Assembly (NCBI RefSeq): GCF_016919065.1
Contig: NZ_JAFFQA010000041.1
Coordinates: 1 to 46,850, forward strand
Length of the DNA: 46,850 nt
Reading direction: 5' to 3'
Origin: Desulfobulbus rhabdoformis
GTDB taxonomy: Bacteria; Desulfobacterota; Desulfobulbia; Desulfobulbales; Desulfobulbaceae
Below are positions 41,184 through 46,850 of this stretch, piece by piece. The translations under genes were made by a program, and so were the position numbers. The notes beneath the pieces were generated by a model, which did not search any database, had not been told where the DNA came from, and saw only the letters and a program-made list of their open reading frames with translations. How positions within the stretch are numbered: position 1 is the stretch's first letter; every line of letters starts with the position of its first letter.

Positions 41184-41633
41184 CTAAGGCTGAGTTCCTT
41201 CCCGGGAGGTTGAGCCAATAGCCTCCAAATTCTTTCTCGCCCGACTATTGTCTGGATCAAACTCAAGCCCCTTTCGATAGGCCTGCCGCGCTTCTATCAG
41301 GTTATTCTGGGATGCATAAATATCCCCCATGTTGAAATACGCCTTTGCAAGAGTGGGATCGAGTGCAACTGCCTGCTGATACTGCTCCAGAGCCAGCTCA
41401 TATTTTCGTGATCGTTCCAGTTCATAGGCGTATTTATAGTGGAGGCTGGCATCGCCCGTACACACTTCCACAGCCTGACGGTACAGGGCCCGCCGCTTGA
41501 TAAAACTCTTTTCCTTGTTGATCTTGTCATGTAAAAATGCGCAATCTGCTGCAAGGCTACGTTGCGGGAGCCAGCCCCACCCCAATAATCCCATCATGGT
41601 AGCGAGCAGGCTCACAACAATTATTTTTTGCAT
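41184..41633 (-). CDS. Periplasmic TPR-repeat protein
   Basis: A 149-residue secreted protein: signal peptide of about 29 residues (hydrophobic MMGLLGWGWL core, cleaved after SLA), then at least two tetratricopeptide repeats near residues 60-130 (ASLHYKYAYELERSRKYELA and AKAYFNMGDIYASQNNLIEA). Cysteines at the mature N-terminus (ADCAFLH) and in EVCTGD may form a disulfide. TPR proteins act as scaffolds for protein contact. It overlaps the haem-sensor gene by 13 bp, so the two probably work together in the envelope. Confidence 0.78.
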   Translation of the reverse strand: MQKIIVVSLLATMMGLLGWGWLPQRSLAADCAFLHDKINKEKSFIKRRALYRQAVEVCTGDASLHYKYAYELERSRKYELALEQYQQAVALDPTLAKAYFNMGDIYASQNNLIEARQAYRKGLEFDPDNSRARKNLEAIGSTSREGTQP

Positions 41634-42496
41634 CGTTCAAGCAGCTTCTTGGTGCTGATACGCATACGGTCAATGGCCCGGGCAAGAGCCCCGATTTCAT
41701 CGCTTGCCCCATGCTCAACTTTTTCTTCAAGGTTTTTCCCCAGACTGATTTCCGTGGTCCTATTTTCCAGCATGGTAATCGGCCTAACCAGATATCCATT
41801 AAAGAACACCCAGATCACCACAACCAACAGGGCTATTCCTCCCAGCCCGAAAAGAAAAAGAGTCAGAGCCGAGTGTTTCGCCTGCTCCAACGCCGTATGG
41901 ATGGGCACATAGGTGATAAACGAGGCGACAGTTGCACCCTGTTTCCAGTTGTAGCCGTTTTCCGTGCCGTAAATTTCTACCTGGTCCCTTGGGGCATCAT
42001 CAGGATTGCCGTGACAGCGGAGGCATTTTTTACCAACTTTAACCGGACGGGCAAAATAAAAAAACCGCTCGCCGTCTTTTTCCAGGATTCCTTCCTTGGT
42101 CTTCAGCTCCTTATTGGCCTCAAATTCGGCAATGATGGCCAACTCATCGGCATCGGCCTTATTGGGTGCATAGAGAGGATCAATGGTGGCCTGTTTAAAG
42201 CGATACTCCGGCAACTCTTTGGCAAATTCATCCCAGACCCCTCGAGTAAAGGCAAAGCCCGACATCAAGGTAGGATAGAAACGCTCTTTTTCCACAATAT
42301 CCATGACAAGGGGCCGCTGTTCGTCACGGAAAAATTTCCGGGATGACTCAATAAAGGTAAAAACGATATTTCCCTTTGCCCGGGCCTCCTCCATGGCGTT
42401 ATTGACGGTAAATTGATAGCTGAGATAGGCAAACAGGCAGGCTGCTATCAGGCTGATGACTCCAATAATGAGAATAAAACGTAGACGAATACTCAT
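41621..42496 (-). CDS. Haem-binding Tll0287-like (DUF3365) sensor with HAMP domain
   Basis: A 291-residue membrane protein. The ATG at 42496 has GGAGG upstream, preferred to one at 42559. It has a first helix near residues 6-28, a periplasmic domain near 32-205 of the DUF3365/Tll0287-like type, with the c-type haem motif CLRCHG (Cys158, Cys161, His162), a second helix near 210-232, and a HAMP linker near 233-285. No kinase, cyclase or chemotaxis output domain follows, so signal output must be through another protein, possibly the Roadblock-type genes upstream. It may sense redox state or a small ligand at haem. Confidence 0.83.
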   Translation of the reverse strand: MSIRLRFILIIGVISLIAACLFAYLSYQFTVNNAMEEARAKGNIVFTFIESSRKFFRDEQRPLVMDIVEKERFYPTLMSGFAFTRGVWDEFAKELPEYRFKQATIDPLYAPNKADADELAIIAEFEANKELKTKEGILEKDGERFFYFARPVKVGKKCLRCHGNPDDAPRDQVEIYGTENGYNWKQGATVASFITYVPIHTALEQAKHSALTLFLFGLGGIALLVVVIWVFFNGYLVRPITMLENRTTEISLGKNLEEKVEHGASDEIGALARAIDRMRISTKKLLERCKK

Positions 42497-42607
42497 GAGA
42501 CCTCCAAGGTTTCGACGCAGGTGGTCGAAGAGTGCCTTTGGTTCAAGACACGCTTTCAAAAAAGCAATGCATTGGTTTGTATCTGGGAGAAAAGGAATTG
42601 GTGCCTG

Positions 42608-43264
42608 TTATCTAACCGCTGCAATTGCAGCAAGGGCCCCCTGTTTGAACTCCTGAGCCAGTCCTTCTTCATCCACCTCGTCAAGAAGCAGATCAACCAA
42701 CTCAGCAAGCCGTGAATGTCGGGCAGGCCCCTTTTTTTGCCAGGAAACAATGGTATCCTGTAGAATCATACCGGCAACGGGGCCAATCGCCTCAGCCAAG
42801 GCACCTTCGATCACACTGAAAAACTCCTGTAAGTCTTCTGCTGGGGCCGCATCCTGCACCACCTGTCCTGCGGCCTGTACGGTTTCCCCATCTTGTTTTT
42901 CCTGGGCGCCCCAACCACGCTCAAGCTGTTCTTCCATATCTGCGGCCAACATGGCAGCCGTGGTTGCCACCAGAGAACAGTTGGCCTGGGTGTTACAGAT
43001 GGTAAGCAGAATGGACTCATTGCCCAGAGGCGTACTCACCACAGTACAGTTATCAAAGCGGAAATGACTCCCAGCTAAATCCAACCCGTTCATCTTTCCC
43101 ATTTTGCACATTCGTACGAGAAAAGATCCAACCTTAATCAGCACGTCCGTGGCTATGTTTGCCTCTGAGTTGGTACACAGGGGCCCCTCGTTTCGATCAA
43201 AGATGCAAGAGCCGGTCACGCCGGGAATAACTGAAATTTCATCAAGGAGTTTATTGAGAGCCAT
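42608..43264 (-). CDS. Roadblock/LC7-like protein
   Basis: A 218-residue soluble protein. Residues 1-110 resemble a Roadblock/LC7 domain (LLDEISVIPGVTGSCIFDRN, then FDNCTVVSTPLGNESILLTI). A linker near 115-145 is acidic, and a helical C-terminal part near 146-215 (EDLQEFFSVIEGALAEAIG) is of unknown type. Roadblock domains regulate small GTPases or act as scaffolds in bacterial polarity and motility. The gene lies 24 bp after a second Roadblock-type gene. No GTPase gene is present in the window. Confidence 0.65.
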   Translation of the reverse strand: MALNKLLDEISVIPGVTGSCIFDRNEGPLCTNSEANIATDVLIKVGSFLVRMCKMGKMNGLDLAGSHFRFDNCTVVSTPLGNESILLTICNTQANCSLVATTAAMLAADMEEQLERGWGAQEKQDGETVQAAGQVVQDAAPAEDLQEFFSVIEGALAEAIGPVAGMILQDTIVSWQKKGPARHSRLAELVDLLLDEVDEEGLAQEFKQGALAAIAAVR

Positions 43265-43288
43265 GGCAGACTGAACGTATTCTTTAGA

Positions 43289-43999
43289 TTATTTGCGCGT
43301 GAGAGCCTTGCGCAGCTTGGGGTACACATCAGCTATATCCGCATCACTGGTAAGATGAAGCCCAATAATGGCTCCGGTGGCAGGCACAATGAACACCACG
43401 GATTCATCTGCCAGGCGGATGCGGATATTATGCAAGCCCTTCGCCCCAAGAGCCTCGCGCATTTGAATACCGCTGACAACACAGTAGGCAATAAAATCTG
43501 CCATTTTTTGGTTGTTGCAGGACTGAGCGACCAGCTTTCCCTGACGATTGAGCAGGTAGCACTCCTCCACCCCTTCAATGGCCAACAGATTACTGGTGAG
43601 CGTTGCAAGCGCAGCCTTCATCGACGCCTTTTTCCCCTGCTTGCCGGAAGTCGGCTCCTTTGCATGCTGCGCGGCCCTGCGTTCATCGTTTTTGGTAGAG
43701 GCGGTCAGAAGGATATGTGCCAGCGGTTGGCTGATAGTCTGAGTCGGCGCCTGGCCCGTGGCCAGATAAAAGGATGCATTTTCCCAGGAAAGAATGGAGT
43801 AGATAGCATCAAGGCCCTGCAGTTCTTTGTGCTGCGCTTGAATGAGGTTTCCTTCCTGGAAAAATATCTTGCCCAAAAGCTCCCCCTGGGTCACCACCAG
43901 GGTACAGCTTTTCCGCTCGTGTTCCAGGAGCTGAAGAAATGAGGCAAGTGATATACCATCAATAAATTTGGCATTCGTGGGGGCTTGAGGCTCTCTCAT
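43289..43999 (-). CDS. PATAN (DUF4388) plus Roadblock-like regulatory protein
   Basis: A 236-residue protein with an N-terminal PATAN/DUF4388 domain (FIDGISLASFLQLLEHERKS, then GKIFFQEGNLIQAQHKELQG) near residues 12-80 and a C-terminal Roadblock-like domain near 125-235 (NLLAIEGVEECYLLNRQGKL, then RIRLADESVVFIVPATGAII), joined by a basic linker. PATAN domains occur in two-component and second-messenger-linked regulators. First gene of a small operon with a second Roadblock protein, a haem sensor and a TPR protein, suggesting one signalling unit. No strong ribosome site is visible. Confidence 0.72.
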   Translation of the reverse strand: MREPQAPTNAKFIDGISLASFLQLLEHERKSCTLVVTQGELLGKIFFQEGNLIQAQHKELQGLDAIYSILSWENASFYLATGQAPTQTISQPLAHILLTASTKNDERRAAQHAKEPTSGKQGKKASMKAALATLTSNLLAIEGVEECYLLNRQGKLVAQSCNNQKMADFIAYCVVSGIQMREALGAKGLHNIRIRLADESVVFIVPATGAIIGLHLTSDADIADVYPKLRKALTRK

Positions 44000-44216
44000 C
44001 GAAGATTGGCTTTACTCAAAAGATTTAAGAGTTACGGCAGGTAAGAAATTTGTTCCACATAAGGAACCCTATCACATTCTCTCAATTTTCATGAATAAAT
44101 TTTATTTAAAATTTCGGCTCCCACAGAGGTAAAACTCCATCCTCTTGAGGATAAGACCTTTCTCTGAATCCTTGACAAGAGGTGGGTCGAAACAGAGCCA
44201 AGAAAAACTCAGAAAT

Positions 44217-44247
44217 GTAAAAGAGCGAGCGGAAACACAGTCCGCTC
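44217..44247 (-). terminator. Probable intrinsic terminator of the hydrolase gene
   Basis: On the minus strand GAGCGGA and TCCGCTC pair around a seven-base loop, followed by GCTCTTTTAC, a short U-run. It lies 17 bases past the end of the hydrolase gene and before the Roadblock operon. Confidence 0.6.
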
Positions 44248-44263
44248 CAGGGGACGGCATGAG

Positions 44264-45007
44264 TCAAATACTCTCCATGCTGGCAAAGGCAGGTTCATGC
44301 AGCGGTAAGAGAATATCACCCATTGATTTCACCTTCTCCACAATATCGTAGGCCTGGTAGACATTCACGTGAGTACCAGGAGGGATGACCTCCATTTCCA
44401 TGGCCTTGATCTGTTTGGGTGGGTCCAGGTTTTCCATAATCACACAAAATCCCGTAATAACGGCTGTTCCCTTTGTTGTATTGATCATAATGGACAAGCC
44501 GCCCTCGGTGTGCGCCGGTGTATGCACCACACGAATTCCGGGCAGGAGTTCACTGTCTTCCTTGACGACTTCAATCTGACCGTTTTCTTCCACCTCATAA
44601 ATGAACTCTTCATTGTAGCGAAAATCGAGGGGGTGCGGATTGTGAATGGACTCCAGTTCTTTTTCATGCACATAAATCCTGGCGTTGACACATTTATAAT
44701 CATTTTCACAGTGGTCGTTGTGCAAGTGGGTGTGAATGACCACATCGATATCCTCGGGCTTGAGTCCCCATTTGGCGAGCCCCTCTTCAAAGGTATAGAT
44801 TCGTCCGCCAATGGCCTTTTCTCTGTCTTCCGAACGGATCGGCCCCATTTCCCCGGTATCAACAAGTATTTTTTGATCCCCTCCTTCAAGATACCAACAA
44901 TAAATGGGAATAGTGAATTGCGTACCTGAACCGTACTGGTAGGTCATCATGGATTTATCAAAGACCTTTGTCCCCATGACAATGGGATGAATGGTATAGG
45001 TGGTCAT
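44264..45007 (-). CDS. Metallo-beta-lactamase-fold hydrolase, lactonase-like
   Basis: A 247-residue protein resembling the N-acyl-homoserine lactonase group of the metallo-beta-lactamase superfamily. The metal motif HTHLHNDH supplies His94, His96, Asp98 and His99, and a further histidine is in TPAHTEGG near 165; the last is LPLHEPAF near the end. The usual bridging aspartate after the fourth strand is replaced: the segment reads AVITGFCVIMEN. The second metal site may therefore be altered. AGGAGT precedes the ATG. No signal peptide, so it is cytoplasmic. Substrate unknown; it stands alone, between a TonB receptor and the Roadblock operon. Confidence 0.82.
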   Translation of the reverse strand: MTTYTIHPIVMGTKVFDKSMMTYQYGSGTQFTIPIYCWYLEGGDQKILVDTGEMGPIRSEDREKAIGGRIYTFEEGLAKWGLKPEDIDVVIHTHLHNDHCENDYKCVNARIYVHEKELESIHNPHPLDFRYNEEFIYEVEENGQIEVVKEDSELLPGIRVVHTPAHTEGGLSIMINTTKGTAVITGFCVIMENLDPPKQIKAMEMEVIPPGTHVNVYQAYDIVEKVKSMGDILLPLHEPAFASMESI

Positions 45008-45363
45008 ATGGAGTACTCCTTGTGGTCTTATGTGTGAATTTCAGGCAATACAGAACCTATAAGAAACGGCTTTGAAACAATTGCCCCAAAGCCGTCAGTA
45101 TAAAACGTTCTATGATGTTATCGTATATCAAACAGCCATTTCAACTATCAAATGCACCCGAACAATAACCTGAATTTCTCAAGGGTGTCTTGAATAATTA
45201 GATTTTTCAATCAAGGTCAAGGCATGCGAAAAATTTTACCGCAGGCATATACTTGATATCGGAGTCTTCGCTTACCTCCGAGGATAAAATTTTCCGCATA
45301 ACGAGGTAAGCGCCAGATTCCGGGAGATTGGCAGAAAAAGCAATTATTCAAGATGCCCTCAAG
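45008..45363. other. Intergenic region with several inverted repeats
   Basis: No gene is visible. It holds a hairpin ACGGCTTTG/CAAAGCCGT at 45066-45095 that on the minus strand is followed by TTTCTT, a weak terminator candidate for the TonB receptor gene, and a perfect 10-bp inverted repeat (CGCTTACCTC at 45269-45278, GAGGTAAGCG at 45303-45312) with imperfect AT-rich arms inside. It must also contain the promoter of the hydrolase gene. Confidence 0.55.
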
Positions 45364-46720
45364 TTAGAATCGCACACTCAGACCTGCTTCGATATAAAAC
45401 CCATCCAACACATAGTATGAGGTCGCCAGGGTACCGCCGGGGCCGGTTAATTCGGCATCACTGTTAATAGCCCGCTCAACCTCTTCATCAAGAATATTCT
45501 TTGCCAAAACCCAGAATTTATACTCATCCCAGGAGTAGGACACCGAGGCGTCAAAGGTAGTCTTTGTCGGATAGGTCACCCGGTTGGTATAGTCAAGGTA
45601 GTACTCACCGGTGGTGATCGCATCAATACTCGCCTTCAATCCCTCGTAGGGATAAAAATCAAGACCAACACGGCTAGTGAACTTTGGAATACCATTGACC
45701 TTATAGCCATCGAGATCAACCTCTACCCGTGTATTGGAGGGATGCTCATAGACTCTGGCTGTACCTCCTTTCCATTCCGCATTGATCCAGGCTCCTGAAA
45801 TACGGTACCCAAGCCATGACAGAGGCCGACCATCAAGTTCCAGCTCAAGACCAAAAGTTTCGGCATCACCGGTATTTTTCTGGCCCATATAGCTCCCGCC
45901 CTCGTAATAGCCGCTGAACTTATCTTGAGTCTCCGTATAGTATCCGGTTATTGCGATGTTGAGGGCCTTATTCACATGATGCTTGTAACCAATTTCATAG
46001 GTCAGAGATTCTTCGGGTTTCAAGTTCTCGGGCAAATTGTTGGGGCTACCATAGTTGCCGGCCCAATAGTAATACTGAGGGCTTGGAAACCAGTAGTTGC
46101 GGCTTAAAGAAAGGTAGACATTGGCATTGGGGGCAAAATGATAGGAAGGCGCTACCGTCCAGCTCCACATGGTATCATCGATATCAAGGTGCGAGGGTTC
46201 TTTGGTCTCAAAGGTCATATCAACATGATCGACCCGGTTCCCCACTTTCACCCCCCAGTGTTCTCCAAAAAGAAAGTCGTTGTCCCAATAGAGCCCTGTA
46301 GTGGTTTCATCAAGATCTACATCATACTTTGCAGTACTTCGGGTGCCTGCGGTATCGTAGGGGTAGGTTCTGCGCTGGGTAAAGTCGATGCGTTCCAAAC
46401 TCAGACCCACAGTGGGGGTATAAGAGACCGGACCAAAATCAAAGCGGTAGCCGCCGGAGAACGTTGCCGTGTAGGTGTCCTGCTCACGGTCATCCACATC
46501 GCCCCGGGAAGTAGAGCTTGAGGTGAAAATATCCTTAGTATCGTAGTATTCCTCGTTGTAATAGGTGTAGGCTAAGGTGCCATCGGCAAAAAAACGCTCA
46601 TCTTTATGGGTAAAATCAATAGCATACACGCCTGATTCCTGCTCTTTGCTGTTGTTCCACACCAAATCGCCATCGGTCTCAGATTCGGGGAAGTGACTGG
46701 AACGCCGGTAATGATCTAGT
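45364..46720 (-). pseudogene. TonB-dependent receptor, truncated at the terminal repeat
   Basis: The C-terminal part (about 450 residues) of a fourth TonB-dependent receptor: beta-barrel strands rich in Tyr and Trp, family-like LKPEESLTYEIGYKHHVN and GDAETFGLELELDGRPL, and the terminal signature IEAGLSVRF. The signal peptide, TonB box and plug domain are missing. The frame continues past the first possible start (TTG at 46665) to the repeat boundary at 46720, but inside the repeat it soon hits a TAA (46759-46761). So either the gene is broken by an inserted repeat, or the contig joins wrongly here and the gene is intact in the genome. Confidence 0.75.
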
Positions 46721-46850
46721 TGCTGTAGATTCGCATTCCCGCCGCCCCGAAAATCCGCTTAAATTCTCATGAAGCATTACCAGTAACGAGAAAGTCTCTA
46801 CCAGTCAAAGTAAGAAAAATGATCACCACGTGGTGTGGTCGTGGATTGCA
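46721..46850. repeat. Right copy of the 130-bp inverted terminal repeat
   Basis: Exact reverse complement of 1-130. Reading outward it begins TGCTGTAGATTCGCATTCCC, so the inner edge could be the end of an insertion element of the TG-type. It interrupts the reading frame of the TonB receptor. No transposase gene is in the window. Confidence 0.9.

Noticed and set aside
40942..44161. Shared 13-base inverted match AAAGGTCTTATCC between two intergenic spots
   Set aside because: Matches of this length are expected by chance in a window of this size, and the flanks do not match.
1..46850. CRISPR arrays, tRNA or rRNA genes, phage genes
   Set aside because: I saw no regularly spaced repeats, cloverleaf-like genes, rRNA sequence, integrase or structural phage genes.

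Overview
The window looks like chromosomal DNA of an anaerobic Gram-negative bacterium. Gene content (four TonB-dependent receptors, cobalamin riboswitches, radical SAM and double-cubane iron-sulfur enzymes, Roadblock/PATAN regulators) best fits Desulfobacterota, perhaps Desulfobulbales; this is inference, as there is no rRNA or marker gene. Almost everything is devoted to tetrapyrroles, above all corrinoids (vitamin B12 compounds).

Layout. Positions 1-130 and 46721-46850 are a perfect 130-bp inverted repeat and the ends of the window. From 16.7 kb down to 0.4 kb, on the minus strand, a cobalamin riboswitch heads operon 1: TonB receptor, CobO adenosyltransferase, radical SAM/SPASM enzyme, two-domain nitrilase-like protein, a divergent CobN-type chelatase, two DUF4198-like envelope proteins, a NapH-like membrane ferredoxin, a double-cubane-cluster reductase with its ATP-dependent activator, and two membrane transporters. 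From 36.7 kb down to 16.8 kb, also minus strand, a second cobalamin riboswitch with its own promoter and intrinsic terminator heads region 2: CcsA-like and ResB-like proteins, a BtuF/BtuC/BtuD-type ABC importer, a canonical CobN, a TonB receptor, ChlD and ChlI chelatase motor subunits, a small membrane protein, an ABC-2 transporter, CbiZ amidohydrolase and another TonB receptor. REP-like hairpins bracket the ChlD-to-ABC-2 block. A third cobN lies divergently at 37.2-40.9 kb on the plus strand. From 45 to 41 kb are a metallo-beta-lactamase-fold hydrolase, two Roadblock-type proteins, a haem-binding HAMP sensor, a TPR protein and a small ORF. The right end is a TonB receptor gene cut off at the terminal repeat.

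How the genes may work together. Outer-membrane receptors and the ABC importer would bring in corrinoids or other metallo-tetrapyrroles. CbiZ would cleave the nucleotide loop and CobO would adenosylate the corrin. Three CobN subunits, apparently served by one ChlI/ChlD pair, would handle metal insertion. Operon 1 adds chemistry not part of known B12 salvage (nitrilase-like protein, radical SAM/SPASM enzyme, ATP-driven double-cubane reductase), all under B12 control. That operon is the best candidate here for an undescribed system, possibly making or remodelling an unusual metallo-tetrapyrrole or re-reducing corrinoid cobalt. No corrin-ring biosynthesis genes (cbi/cob methyltransferases) are present.
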